A stretch of 64,000 bases of DNA from Atriophallophorus winterbourni (lineage: Eukaryota > Platyhelminthes > Trematoda > Plagiorchiida > Microphallidae), in the NCBI GenBank assembly GCA_013407085.1, contig JACCGJ010001299.1:1-64000 (forward strand), read 5' to 3'. Both the position numbers and the translations under genes were made by a program. Shown here piece after piece: positions 45,127-57,990 of the stretch. The notes below the pieces were generated by a model, which was not told the origin of the DNA, did not search any database, and saw only the letters and a list, made by a program, of their open reading frames with translations. The stretch's first letter is position 1. Each line of letters begins with the position of its first letter.

Positions 45127-45288
45127 GGCAGAGTAAATCAGCAGTGTGAACGGTTCAAACTGAAAAACCTTACAGAGAACACTTTTAAAAAGCTGATATT
45201 TGTTTGTGGATTGCAGCCTCCCAATGACTATGAGTTACGAACAAAAGCTTTGTCAAAGCTGCAACCCCTGTACAGACATTGTGTGATT
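45127..45288 (+). pseudogene. Gypsy-type gag fragment
   Basis: Within the ORF 45043-45363 the segment NTFKKLIFVCGLQPPNDYEL followed by RTKALSKL resembles the capsid region of gypsy/Ty3 gag proteins (pattern F-K-x-LIFVCGLQ-x-x-x-D-x-x-IR-x-x-LL-x-KL). The preceding 30 or so residues are hydrophobic and unlike gag, and no protease or RT follows, so it is a scrap. Confidence 0.5.
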
Positions 45289-45874
45289 CATTTATTCGGT
45301 CAATACACGAGTTCAGTTACGGTTGTGTTCTGTCGAACCCACGGCTGGGCCAGTAGTAGCTAATCACAGATAGAACACACGGCTCATCTGCTATATTCAC
45401 AGCACTTCTTTCAGAAAACACTTTGCGTTACGCAAACGATGTATCGACATTATTTCACGCTCAAGTGCTCGACATGTTTGAAATAATCTTGCGACCGACT
45501 TATAAATATTATCCTCAATGAAAATTCTAACGCGCTAAACGGTGATCGTCTGAAAAGTCAACCTCTGACAAAGATCCGATCAAAGTACAACCTTTTACCT
45601 TCCAGAATGTCTTCATATCGGAGTTACTTTATCCCATTTGCCTTGAGATACCTTTACCAAAAGGAACTGCCTATGGAACAACTACGGTTAAATATATCTC
45701 ATTTTTATTAAACGCACATTTTCTGTGAACATATTTTGCGTAATTTGAACGAATTCGTTGTGTTCTTTAAGCGTGAGTCAAGCCGAAATTTCAAACATTT
45801 TTCAAATAAAGCTTTGTCGTTCTTCTTTTTCTTCTTCGTTAGTTTTTTCATAGATTACACTCTACGAACTAAGA
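45289..45874. other. No recognisable feature
   Basis: No motif recognised. Confidence 0.35.
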
Positions 45875-45960
45875 TCAAGTTCAGTGAGCCTTGAAACCGT
45901 GGTAAAGTGGTAAACAATGTTAGAGTTGTACGCCACTGTTGTCTAGGTTTCTAACAAAGA
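45875..45960 (-). repeat. Family A repeat fragment, minus orientation
   Basis: Keeps agatcaagttcagtgagccttgaaaccgtgg, aaagtggtaaacaatgtta and gccactgttgtctaggtttctaacaaag. The ribozyme half is absent. Confidence 0.7.
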
Positions 45961-46769
45961 AAAAGAAAGAAAAATATTTTTCTCGGCCACATGCTTCCGC
46001 CACGGTGCGTGTGCCCAACTCAACGGAGGTCAAACCGTTAGCAGACACTGTTGTTATCACTTCGGTTGTCAAACGCAGCCACATCAGAACGTGTCCACGT
46101 GGGCTTGGCAACCAGCACGCGAGGTGATAACAGAAGGGTCAATCCAGGAGGCTTTAATTGCCACTTGAAAAAGATTCCCCAATTAATTTGGGTTGTTGCA
46201 GAGGGGTGTGAATATGTTTGCGTTGCTGTCCTTTGGAGAGGGGAAAAATGCGTTGGAACTGCGAAGGTTTTGCCTTTTTGGAATAAGGGGAATTTTTCAA
46301 TGCATTTGGTTTGAAAAAAATAACCCAAAGTAAATTTTATTTCGGCATCAACGTATTCATAAAATTCAAGTAAATTGAGTGATAAAGGCGGTTGAGTATT
46401 CAGGTCCACTTCCTCCAATGTATTGCCATCGTTGATTTCAAGGTTTCTGGCAGGAAATGACGAAGCAACTCTTATTAAACGAGATTTTTCTGGGAAGGTT
46501 ATTACCCCATCAAAATAAATCGCACGCGCTCAATCTAAATCAATACGAACACCCGAGGAATCGAATAAAAGTCTTGGTATCCACCTCGGTGTGTTTGACA
46601 CTACATTCAAAATTCCAGAATTCGTTGTGACAAAAAGCACTCCGCTTCACAATTACCATAGCATAGTAAATATTCATTCATGATAAAGAAATACTTTATA
46701 CTGTGATATATATCGCCTATGGTCTAGCTGAATACTTACTTGAATTGATACACGAGTACACCTAAATCG
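45961..46769. other. No recognised gene; overlapping ORFs of 87 and 126 codons
   Basis: ORFs on both strands (46051-46314 + and 46038-46418 -) overlap. Neither has a motif. The higher G+C at 46000-46150 is unexplained. Confidence 0.3.
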
Positions 46770-46985
46770 TTATGTGACATTTTCAATGATTGCCTCGATG
46801 CTAGGAGCGGTAACAATAGTTTCGGGGAGGGCATTCCAAAGAAAACAAACACCTAAAAAGTACAAAATATAGGCGCAAACAAACATGGGATGGGTAATTT
46901 GTAATGCCGCTAAGTGACAGCGTGTATTTGAATAAATAATTTCATCGGTAAGTTGAACTATGTAAATAAAAAAAATATTGCTCAT
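46770..46985 (-). mobile_element. CR1-like LINE ORF C-terminus
   Basis: The minus-strand ORF ends with FLGVCFLWNALPETIVTAPS followed by IEAIIENVT and a stop. This matches the LWN-x-LPE-x-V-x-APS ending of CR1/jockey-type ORFs. Related ends lie at 24545-24830 and 43500-43720. Confidence 0.65.
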
Positions 46986-48999
46986 TTATTTACGATGGGA
47001 TAAGTTTGAGTGCACCGTCAAACAGTTCATTCGAAGTCACCACCAAGAGAGCAAGCCATTGGATATTGGAAAGTTTCCAGTCACGTGTTTGAGCGAATAA
47101 ACCTTAGAATATTTTACTTCCGTTGTAATGAACATAATTAGCTGCTAAGATAGCGAAGTAACCTTTGATCCGAACCCACTAGACATATTTCTGCTTTCTG
47201 CTCTACAGTGACGTGTTATCAACGAAACGGTTGCTAAGATTTCTTCGCTATTTTCGCGATCACTTTTGATACCCATGGATAACTGGATATGGTAAGGATG
47301 ATCGGTGGAGTATAGTTATACCAACTATACATCGTGAAAGAGCTTTGGACATACATTGAAAAGCACGTACGCTGCCCAGGCGCAGACACGCAGATCTGAA
47401 TGTCCCGTTCTCTGATGAGTGCCCCTCTTGATGTCAATAGTTGATCGACAAGTACGGATACGTGACTTTGCGTCAACGAAGCAAATATTTCAAATATTTC
47501 GTCCGGTTGAAACTGTGTTCTTGTTAAGTTGTTTAACCTCAGCTCACAGATCGAGGGTAGACAGTCCGGGAGCTTACTGCAAGATAGCAAGGGAGAATAG
47601 AAATTAAGTCAAGAAAATTGTCGGCACAGAGTAACCTGTCTGTGAGCAGTTCAAAAGTGCATTTTATCTGTCCATCAAAACGAGTGGTCAATCAAGCTTT
47701 GATATGGAAATATATTTCGATTCATCTTTTTTTCAAATGCTATGATTGTCAAAAGGGAAAACTCGTGCTTGTATATGATTTCCTGTTTGTTTTCTATGGG
47801 GTATATGAATGTAAACCAGTTTAATAAGCAAACTTGGCGAAATAGGTGATGAGTACGCAAAGTTACAAAGTGTTAGATGCCGGTAGACTTCCCATTTGGC
47901 AGTGGAGAAAATATATTTTGGAAATAATTATGTGCATAACTTCGATATTATTCACTTTCCGAGCATCAAGCGACGATTACTTGAAACTAGACGTCTGTGA
48001 ACGAGGAACATAGAGTATAGTAACATTGGAAGTCAATGACTGACAATTTCCGTGAATTATTTTAACGTTTTTCGAGGTTACTTTAATCTCTCAGTGGAAT
48101 TCTTGACGATATGAATAAGAACGCACTCTCACCGACCCTAATCTTATTGTCCCCACTTGGTCGATGTACTCCACAAGCGAATACGAGTTCACGCTGCACA
48201 GCGTTTCCAATGAGTAAACAGTTCGATTCCGGATGAGCAATCTCTTCCACAGTGTCTCAAGCCATTGACAGTCAGGGCACCGTAGGGGTGTGTACATATG
48301 GGGATGCGAGAAAAAACAATTCAATGGAAAGTGTGTTTTGTTATCCGATTGAGAATTCGGGACCAGGTCTCGCTCTTCTGATGATGATTATGAGATTCTA
48401 TCATAGGGTAGAATAATTTCGATCGGCGTCATACTGACCTGGAGAAATGGTTAGTGGCCAATAGCGTACCCTAAAATACATGGTATTTTTGAGCTATCTG
48501 TGAGCATAATGGTTTGAAGCGGGTTAATATCATTGTGTATGGTGTGCCTGATTATCGACAACAGTCAACCACTAGAGAGTATCGATGTTTTCTTTGAAAT
48601 TGACATGACACTTTACATATCATAGTGTCATACTAGATTTGATCCTCTGAAGACCGGTGCTCTGAACAAGTTTGGAATCAAAGCTGGACAGGGTAACCTA
48701 AGGTGGTTGACATGTTTCAGCTAAGGGAGGTGATGTACATACTTGCGCTTGTGAAGAGCATACATATTTTGCTTGAGAGGAGAAACGTGTGTTTTCGTAC
48801 GGATTCGAAAACTCACGCGAATCTGACGGTGGTACGTTGCGACAGGAATGAAAAACAATATTCAAGAAAATCCAATTGCTTACTAAGGGGCTGTTTACTC
48901 GAAATCGTTGATTAACCTCGTCAATTTCTATTGCCTCCCTTTTGACCGATTGGGTTCTAATTTTGTTCCATGATTACATTCAAAATAATTCTCTCTACA
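46986..48999. other. No confident feature; unassigned repeat landmark near 48560
   Basis: caacagtcaaccactagagagtatcgatg (48558-48586) resembles gaacagtcaatcactcgagggtatcgatt (49940-49968), suggesting a further low-copy repeat. The 118-codon minus-strand ORF at 47234-47590 has no motif. Confidence 0.35.
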
Positions 49000-49135
49000 A
49001 AGTTATGTTTGTATGCCACTGTTATATAGGGTTCGTACAACGAACCACGATGTTCAGACACAGAATCACAAAGTGATTCTTGGTCAAAGCACTCAAGGCG
49101 CTTATGGATGACCAAAGTAATGTGTTACTCCATTT
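49000..49135 (-). repeat. Family A2 repeat fragment, minus orientation
   Basis: Clean match to the non-ribozyme half: atgccactgttatatagggttcgtacaacgaaccacgatgttc, atcacaaagtgatt, gcactcaaggcgc, gaccaaagtaatgtgtt. The hairpins GGTTCGT/ACGAACC and ATCAC/GTGAT are kept. The ribozyme half is missing on the expected side. Confidence 0.75.
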
Positions 49136-51519
49136 CTTGGATCCATTGAGACAAGAAGTAGAAGAAGGAAGGGTTATAAAAATAGAAAGTTCAGCTTCAG
49201 ACTAATGTTAAATCACCACGAATTTTGTACAAGTTACACATAAAATAATAATGTACACAATGTACACATTGTATCAACGAGACACATTCGACCGTGATTG
49301 TTCAAGGAGCAGTTTCTTTTGAAGAAAGGTATCTTGATGCAAATGGAATGAATGCCCTCCGAGAAGAAAAGGAGGTATGACGGGTTTTCATTAAGTCTTC
49401 GAGGAAAGTTGAGTTTTAAGCAAAACGTAATGCACCGGGTGTGAATTATTGTCGTATTTAGCAAGCGAGGCTAAGGCGACCGACAAGTGCATTCGATGGA
49501 CGGATTTCCACGTGCGGGCCAATCAGTAAAATATATTGATTTTCTCATGATGCGCATTTTGATCATTGTTCACACTCATCACTTTGCACGAATGCACATG
49601 TTTTGAATTAAACCAGTTTGATCAGAGTGCCGGTGTGAATAAAAATCGATCAAGGTCTGACAGGTTACGACAGTCCACGCATTATAACAATAATCATTAA
49701 GGATGATATTTAAAAGTCAATTGCAAGAGTAAAAATGATGTTTCAAGATTAGTTCGAAAATATCTTTATTAGGAACAGAGCTTGCGCTTGAAACAATAAA
49801 AAGCGGCAATAGGAAGTTTTTTGAAAGAAGTGCCAGGAAATTAGCTTCGAATTGCGTTCACAATGCCGCTGTTATGTTTGTGCTTTTAGCATTTACACGA
49901 ATCAGAGTGTAAGAGTAGGCAATTTTTGCCTGCATGCAAAGAACAGTCAATCACTCGAGGGTATCGATTTGTCCGTTTAAATGGACACGCCGCTTGTTCC
50001 TTCTCATAACGTATATTAATAAATTTCTCTATCGGTTTACCGATGTACAGCAGATTAATCAACATCTGCACATTCGTGAATACTATGAATAAAATGATAT
50101 AGACAGGAGATCGGTCTGTCTACGAATTCAATTCTAACGCTGCACATGGCAATTGCATCACTAGAACGGGGTGCGAAAATTTGAATAGCAAACGAATTTT
50201 ACCTTGAAGAGACTGTGGAAGGTTGCACATGCTTACCAGACGCCATCATAGAGTTACCGCTGAATGCGATCATCATTAGCATAAACATTTGCGAGGAACG
50301 GCTATCATAATACAACCACGGACACCTGCCACCATGAACTACATCAATCGCGGTAGTAACACGTATGCATAACAATTGAATAGCGATTTCAGGAGTGCTG
50401 GCCGTCAAAGTTAAACATACCTTTTCGTACAGTACACTGTTATTTTCACAACAGAAATTTAAAGTAAAATGCATATATTTCAAGTGTTTTTGAAATTCGT
50501 CTCCAGTTATTTTCGACTAAAAACAGTTTTATGACGCTAGAATACCATAAGACACAGGAAAACAATTGAGCTACCTTCGACTAAGATTTGTTAATGAACG
50601 CGCTCCAGCATTTGCGATGATCACTCTACTGAATGGATTCAATAGAATCAGAAACATTGTGCCTTGAAGCAGTGGAGCATTTGTAGACAGTGCTTGAACT
50701 CGGAATTAACAGTCGCGTAATATTGACACAACAAACAACATAGAATTCCGAGGTTGTATGTGGATTTTTGAGTCATTCAGGTTATCGTCAGTTGAAACCA
50801 GGGATAAATAAACCATCCCAGAATCATGGGCGGAATGAGGCCATTAGAAACGTCGACCTCCAGTGAATTAATGACGTTCTCGAAAGATTGGATTGCGGGT
50901 TACAAAATTAAGTTGCAAGGTCAAACAAGGTGACTCACTTACAGCGTGCGGAAAATGATTGATTAGGAAACATTTTGCGAATTTTTGTTTGACCACTACA
51001 GTTCATTGTTCGAACCGCAAACAGCAGTTACCGTATCAAACTTTATTAATAATATTTTTCAATTAAAATTGTTACTGAAACCTGTCCACAGCGTGCGGCA
51101 TTTAAAGAATGGCTATCTACGTGTTGATCCTAATTCGGCGCATTTCAGGGCGTTTTTACATGGTCTCTTAAACCTAGTTACCAAATAGGTACATACTCGT
51201 ATTCTTGGAACATCCACACAAGAGACAAACGGAAGCAGAATGACTCTCATTTACCAAGCATCCGTCGTATCATGAAAATATCTTAACTATACAAATGCAG
51301 AATTACTTTCTAAAACTGGTACATAGTGCATGTTCTCTAACTTGGACAGCGCGGTCTACGCTATTTCATTGATGTAGGATTGGAACGAGCGTATTCCAAA
51401 AGATCTGCTCAATGGAGACATAAAAATATGAATTTGATCTCTGAGCAGACCACACTTGCTGTACAAAAATGTTTCTAAAAGAATGCGGAAGCGTTTTACA
51501 TTGACCTTACGAGTTAGTG
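49136..51519. other. No confident feature
   Basis: A gtgccggtgtgaataaaaatcg scrap at 49629-49650 may come from the LINE 3' UTR of the 24545/43500 family. The remaining ORFs (60 to 94 codons) carry no motif. Confidence 0.35.
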
Positions 51520-51790
51520 AGAACTTGCTCTTGACCGCACACTTTGGAGGCACTTCGTAAGGCGTCAACTGCAAGTTGTGGAACAGCAAAGACTACTCTC
51601 GGCTGCTGATCGTAGATCACACCGCCATCGTGCAACTGACATCGATCGATCGACCGAGTACTGTCTATCAAGGTGAACGTCGAGGTGGAAATTGTTCCTC
51701 CCCGATTGACCTATTTACTCATTCGTGCACTTGTGATGTACATACATGATCGACATCGATCGAAGGGGGTTAACAACAACAAAAACATTT
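51520..51790 (+). mobile_element. RTE-type LINE 3' end, plus strand
   Basis: A plus-strand frame reads ELALDRTLWRHFVRRQLQVV then LSAADRRSHRRH, matching the end of the ORF at 15985-16090 (LALDRSL, then RRLQTGEEQIQLLAAER). The 3' UTR has gtacatacatgatcgacatcgatcgaag and a taacaacaacaa tail, as at 15830-15880 reversed. Confidence 0.65.
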
Positions 51791-52364
51791 CTCTGTGGTT
51801 GGAAAAGGACATTGTGCCATTTGAGATGGTTTTTTACAAATGGAAAAAGTGTTTATTGAATCGCGTGAACTACCCAACGAAAAACGAGTATTTTCACTTG
51901 GCTTGAGCGTCCTTTTTTCTAGGCAAATTGGAGGTAACCTAATCTAAGCTACAGAAAAAGGTTATGGTGTGCTGTCAATGTAGCACCTATTGAAACATGG
52001 TTTAAGTCTTCGGTGTGTAGTGCTAGGCTCGCCATCCGTATTCCATACTTGCCTAATGGCTGACGGAAATTATACTATGTCTGTCTCTTTTCTCATGAAC
52101 TCTATCATTCGAATTTCATACCACTTTGTATGCTTTTCTATCGAGTGTCGCTGTGTTGACCTTGCTTAATTGCTAATCACAATAGCGAGTAAACGATACA
52201 TTTTCTCTAGGAGGACAATTTGCTTTAAGTTTGCAACTCTAATTTAATTGAATTTTATACATATATCTTATGGTATTGTAGAGCTATTTGCTTTTTCACC
52301 ACTGATCTTGAATCTTCTAAAATCAATCTTTCGGTTCCCCACTTTTGAGAGAGGACCGCGTAAA
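51791..52364. other. No recognisable feature
   Basis: Possibly flanking DNA of the LINE. The text tatggtattgtagagctatttgctttttcaccac near 52269-52302 recalls LINE tails of the 2967-3193 type. Confidence 0.3.
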
Positions 52365-52520
52365 ACAGGTAATAAAGTGCGAGCAACACAATAATTTGGT
52401 CACCTCAGGTGTTTCAGTTTTTGACTTGGAATCAAATTAGGATTCTCATTTTAAAATCTTTGGTTGTTTGTACGAGACCTACCTAACAGAATCAAACTTG
52501 TTTACCATCCATTCCATCTA
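52365..52520 (+). repeat. Decayed family A2 repeat
   Basis: Order gtgcgagcaacacaata, tttggtcac, atctttggttgtttgtacgagacctacctaacag and aacttgtttacc follows the A2 unit with many changes. No ribozyme core. Confidence 0.4.
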
Positions 52521-52984
52521 GCAACGCTCTTGCCTTCATTGTAAATAGAAACCAGTATCGCGCGAAATTTCAGCAAAATTATAGTCCAAATCAACGACCG
52601 TTAAATTGATTAACAAACCCGAACTTCTTGCTATCATGGTGATGGGCGAAATGATTCCCTGTAAAATTACTCATGCAGCTCGAATATCTAGGTCTACATC
52701 TGTTTCAACAACCAGTTCAAAGTTCCGCTAGAAACGATGTTTAAACGGTAATGCGGATGCTGAGCAATTACATCAAGAACTTGCATCCGGCCAAACTGTT
52801 ACGCGGGATCTCGAACGCTGACCATGGAATAATATTTAAAAAAGTGAATACACGAACTCGGGAATATAGGATAAAATATCTGGCACACGATGTCCACACA
52901 TTTTATCCATACGAATGGACCCATGCTTCCAAGTGAGGTCATCCATGATATGCACGTTTGGTAATGAACTTTCATGCTTGGACT

Positions 52985-53165
52985 ATCTGGCTAAGAATGT
53001 AGATACAATTGCTTGATGCAATCTACTACTAGGCAATCAAACTGGTAAGTGGTTTTCAGAATCTGACGTAAGAGGAACGAATGCAAATCCGAGCATCCAC
53101 CCCCCTTCGATGAAGCCTTCGGAGTGATGTGATACTTACAACATATTACATACTACACACCCTCC
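52985..53165 (+). mobile_element. CR1-like LINE post-RT scrap
   Basis: caatcaaactggtaagtggttttcagaatctgacgtaagag matches 39522-39560 of the LINE at 39300-39995. It is followed by the acttacaacatattacatactacacaccc segment of the same family. Confidence 0.55.
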
Positions 53166-53748
53166 ATTAAAACATGTTCACAAGACTAAGGTAATTGGGA
53201 AGCAACGTGTTTTTGTCATCATAAAATTCGTGAATGTTGAATCAGATCCCATACGGTTCAAACAAGGGGTATTATTTGCGAATACCATGTTAGTTCAGAC
53301 TGATTTTCATATGTGAAATTAGACACCGTTGATAGCGACATGACAACACTATTAATTCAGACGACCAACCTTCAACCTTCGCGTTTCAAAAGAACCAAAT
53401 TGTTGGTAGACGCTAATCAATGGAGCATTAAAACCTTCATTGAGCGCTAAAATACTCAGCGACTCCAGTCGATACGGCTTCTACAGCTGCTTTAGTTCTA
53501 TTCTACATTAGCCGATAGTAAATTATCATGTAGTATATAAAGCTATTAGCAAAAGAAACAGCGTGTTCAAGCTGAATATCCGGGATAAGGAAAAATGTTA
53601 AGTGACAAATTAAAATGCAATTCCAAGGTGTCAAGAATGGTAAATTTTGTTTTCGAAATCTAAAGTGTGTGGGACTTAGTTTAAAGCTAAGGATGCCAGA
53701 AAACGAATTTGAACGCATTTTCCACATTTAATTTATCAGGATACTCTT
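53166..53748. other. No recognisable feature
   Basis: No motif assigned. Confidence 0.4.
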
Positions 53749-54025
53749 GGCATACAAGTTTAGCTTTGTTCATCGCTTTTCCACTTTTTCAAGGCTCATT
53801 GAACCTGATCCTACTATTTCCACCTGATGAAGGCAAACAGCCAGAAACCGGTAGTGGTGTGTAAGGGATGGGGATGTGAGCACCACAATACATTGGTCTT
53901 TTATATGCGCTTCGAGCGCTTGGCCAGGTATTACTTTGTGATTATGTATTTGAACATTGCGGTGCTTTGTAAGAATCCTATATAAGAGTGGCGTACAAGT
54001 TTAAATTTGTTCACCTGGAAATCGT
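53749..54025 (+). mobile_element. Family A ribozyme repeat, one unit plus overlap
   Basis: It starts and ends in the same segment (tggcatacaagtttagctttgttca and tggcgtacaagtttaaatttgttca), so it is slightly longer than one unit, as expected if a permuted linear copy of a circular or tandem RNA was inserted. All hairpin landmarks are present. It carries the core at 53820-53857. Confidence 0.75.
53820..53857 (+). ncRNA. Hammerhead-like ribozyme motif, family A
   Basis: CCAC, CTGATGA, AGGC-AAACA-GCCA, GAAA, CCGGTA, GTGG. All boxes are as in the dimer at 15102-15458 except that the helix II closing position is A opposite A. Confidence 0.55.
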
Positions 54026-57000
54026 TTTGTGTATTTTATTCATCTCGCCAAACAAAGTAAGATTCAAATTTGTGATTATTATTTAAGTATGATCAACAAA
54101 GCCGAGAACCATAAACTCACGCGGGGAACATTTGTTCCCACGAAATTGCCCGAGGTATAGAAAAGCTCACAGTACTCAAGGAAAAAATCCCGGCTTCAAT
54201 CGATTTGACGAAATCATACAGGGGCATTGAATGAATATGAAAATTAAATTCAAGCAAGATCACGATGCAAAACCGATAGCTTAACCGATGTATTCTTTAA
54301 GCAATCATGTTGCATAATATCCCAACGTTTTTTCTGATAGAGTTAAATGAACCTAGTACCAGTGGAAATCCAGCAAGCAGTCTCTCAGCATCCAGACATC
54401 TGCTGCCACCATAGAATGCCAATAATTATATTTAAGCTCCATGGGTGTCCTGCGAAATAAGATATGCAAGCTGATATGTAAACACCACGGGCTTTCGTCC
54501 CCGCAGTTTCGACTGTCCCAAGTAAGCTACTCACACTCACACTCACCCACACCCATACCCCATCACCCTGAAACTCATTAGTTGGGAAGCAGCGTACCTG
54601 GAGCGATCGGACAACCGCAACATCGCGAAAAGAGTGATTAATAAAAATCGGACAAAATGATGATTCACACACACACAGAGGCATATCGAAAATTTTGAGA
54701 ATCCTCTGGGAGTGCCTCTTGCGAGTTCAAACGCGCGACTGGGGTATCGTGTGTTCTTTTGGAGTTGACAATTAATTACCGCGGACTTTGCCCAGGCGGT
54801 CAAGAGACCAGGATTATCCACCATCCCCGTGAAAACAAATTAGATTGGATTACAATTTTGATAAATGTGGACACTTGTACCGGACGCTGAGTTGAGGTAA
54901 TCTGTTCTCGGGCAAAGTGATGAGAATTAATCATATTGGATGAATTAGTTGGAGGAGTTAACTCAGGGGACCGGACCGAAATTGGTATAAAATGAAAGAT
55001 TGAAATCATTCATGAACAAACACATTTTTAAAACTGCTTTTATTTAATCCCATTTTTCACTAGCAAATTTAATATCAACTTTGTAGCAATGTTTCAAGAA
55101 TTGTCCGTGGAGCTCCTAGAGACCTAGCAAGTAATCAATGCGAAATTGCAGACAATTGCCAGTTATATTCAAATGTTGTGTCATTTGGAACGGGCAAAAT
55201 CGATACATTCAATGCTCAATCGAGCCAGAGCAAATCGCTCCCAAGGTCACGTAAATGACTGCGGTTCAAGGTGATTCAAGGTTCACATGCACAACATTGT
55301 AAATTACCTTACCTCTCTTTGATCAGCCTGGAAAAGATGTGAATTCCTGTCGATTGCAGGCTTTCGATGATAACATCCATTGGCTTTTGCAAATCGAACA
55401 AATGTTATCTTTAAAAAGCTATGAATGGTACAAACACACAATTATCATTTTGGCGAATAAAACTTCTTCACAGTATCTGATTCTAGTATTGCAATATATA
55501 CATGAAAATAATAATAACGAGACGAAGCGATAGTGAATACCAAGAAGGGTATCAATGTCACGGGATATCCATGGGGAAATCGTGATCAGCAGTTGCAACA
55601 CAAGGAATTACGACTGAATTATTTATGTATGAATAAGGTCGGTCAAAATATTTGATCGCGATGGCCTCAGCTGTCGTGGAAGTGCTCCCTTTAATGATTG
55701 AATACCGGCAAATAGGATTTCTGTATGTCACCAGCGTTGGAAGAACAATCGTATTTCATGCTGGTTCTGAGTTCGATTTTAGCACATCAGTTTGACCTGG
55801 AAACTCGAGGATGTTTCCACCGTCGTTTAAGCGGCCACTTATAATGTCTCATGGAGATTTCGATGGAGAATTTCGAGTATAATGGAGCGATAACGTAAAA
55901 AATGCTTTCACTGAGGTTAGGCGTTCGGCAACCGTGCATTTTGCTTCTGTCAAAAGCCTCTCGTGTCGCGAAACTGGACCACAGTCATTCAAGACCAACT
56001 TATTTCGGATATATAACACCACGTGACACTTAGGTTCTGCTTTGGTTTTCTTCATCTAAACATTGTTTCCAATGTATAAACACAAATAAACTGTTTGATG
56101 GTTTAATTTCAATAAGAGAAGAAGCTATTTTCATATGATGGTAAAAATAGAAATTTTTGGTGCATTATTTTCTAATTGCACTGAGATCCAACCCCGTGGA
56201 ATCACTTTTAATAGAAAGATCAGTTTGAACATATAATTAGGATAAAAGAATTCTCATAATCGCAGATGGAGATAATGAAATGATTTCCGAAGACAAAGGT
56301 TAATATAATCTTATTTTGAAGCCACCATCCTATAATGTTTCTACACTCAAGTAAAGGGTTAAAATGCCGAATCACCGAGTGATTTCATACGTTTAAAACG
56401 ACAATGTATTGTTTGCTCTCAACATGCAACTTCAGAAACCACCATGGGTTTCGCACTGTTTGTACTTATCACGTAGAGATGGCAAGCCTCAATCATCCCT
56501 CGAATGGTGTTTAAGAAATAAACACTTTTGATTTCCACCCTTTTAAATCAGCTTAAATTGTAAAACTGGTTTAGTGCGATCGGTTGTCGGATACTGAAAA
56601 AGGAGAATTTTAGACGAATTAATACACTACATACATACATTAATACACTAGAGATCAAGATTAACTCAGTCGTCATGATAGCATAGCCATATAATGGAGG
56701 TTCATATGTGATCATACTCTTTTGTTGAACGAACTGGCTACCTGCTGTCTACAAACATAAGGACGGAAAGTGATCAACATTTTCTTCACGAACATGGTCA
56801 TTGTGTGTACAGTGTGTAAACGGGGTAGCTCGAACTAGCCTTCCTAAACAGCAAAATCAATAAAACATCATTCCAAATCATCCTGCATATGTCTTATAAA
56901 ATATGCGCTCTGTAGAATTTTCGATGTCATTTGCTCTTCCTTATACAGCACTCAACCAAGAGATTTCACGTTGTCTCATCTAAACAGTCGGGGGCAACAT

Positions 57001-57559
57001 ACTAAATGGTTTAGGCAGAACTAGAAAATAATGCTTAAAACAGCTCAATTCAATTGGCTAGACGTGATCGCATCTACGAACAGAAAACCGAGCAGCCGGC
57101 ATACCAAGTAGCAATCGAGTTAACAAAAATTAGAACGCACATATTTTTACTCATTTACTACTGATCTTAACAAGTAAACAAACATTTGAAAAATACCACA
57201 AACCAAAATGCCTTATCGAATGTAGTGGAACCGACAAGCTTAAACAAAATATTATGGTGCTTTTTAAAAAGCTACTTTGCCTCTAGATTGGTGTTGTTCG
57301 AACTGATCTTACTGGGTTAGTGATATCTACTATCACAAGCGTTTAGACGCATAAGAAATGACAGTTAAAGTTTGAGATTTCAAGTCACTTTTGTTTAAAC
57401 TTGGAATATTCAACATCGTTAATCATGCTGCAATTTTGCATTTCGAAAAAGAGAGTTATGACACGCAATCCAACATATTTTCGGGAAAATCCACTCAAAA
57501 ATAATTTTCGAAATTCCCAGTGTGCAAAGCTGGTATCGACTGAACTCTAAAAATATTTG
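54026..57559. other. No confident gene
   Basis: Small features only: a CA/CT-rich tract (ctcacactcacactcacccacaccc, about 54530-54556); a short direct repeat of ttaatacacta near 56620-56650. The minus-strand ORFs at 54385-54824 and 55849-56055 (up to 99 codons) have no motif I recognise. Confidence 0.35.
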
Positions 57560-57990
57560 TATTAAACAGGCAACCCGCCCTTGTTTTGTGATCAATTTAT
57601 TGGTAACTCGTCCCTATCAACCTATAAACCCCGCAAACGACATTTTTTGCTGTGCGCGTTTGTTTTACTTGGAACAATCTGCCAGATTATTTTGTAAACT
57701 AATCAAATCAGCAGACTTTCAAGAGAAGCCTTGATGCGTTTTTGACCCTAAACCCGTGCATCGAAGAAAACTATACATCTTCACACCATGCATCTACATT
57801 TGTCATCCCACCAATCGAAAACAATTTCTGCCCTTTGGATTTTTGATTGATTCTTGAACTGCTCAGTAAGCAACCTAATCCCATTTTTGATTGTTATATT
57901 ATTCGCTGTTGCCATATTATTCTGTGGTTTTTTGTAAAGCTATATGCTTTTTAGACCATTAAAATTGAATTGATTTGAATTGAATCTTTT
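57560..57990 (+). mobile_element. CR1-like LINE 3' end, plus strand
   Basis: A frame with one stop reads CFTWNNLPDY and then TFKRSLDAFLTLNPCIEEN, the C-terminal WN-x-LP and FK-x-x-LD-x-F motifs. A 3' UTR shared with 2967-3193 follows (tgcatc, gaaaacaatttctgc, gtaaagctatatgctttttagaccatta), with an aattgaattgatttgaattgaa tail at 57962-57985. Confidence 0.75.

Noticed and set aside
46038..46418. 126-codon minus-strand ORF
   Set aside because: Fully overlaps ORFs on the other strand and has no motif.
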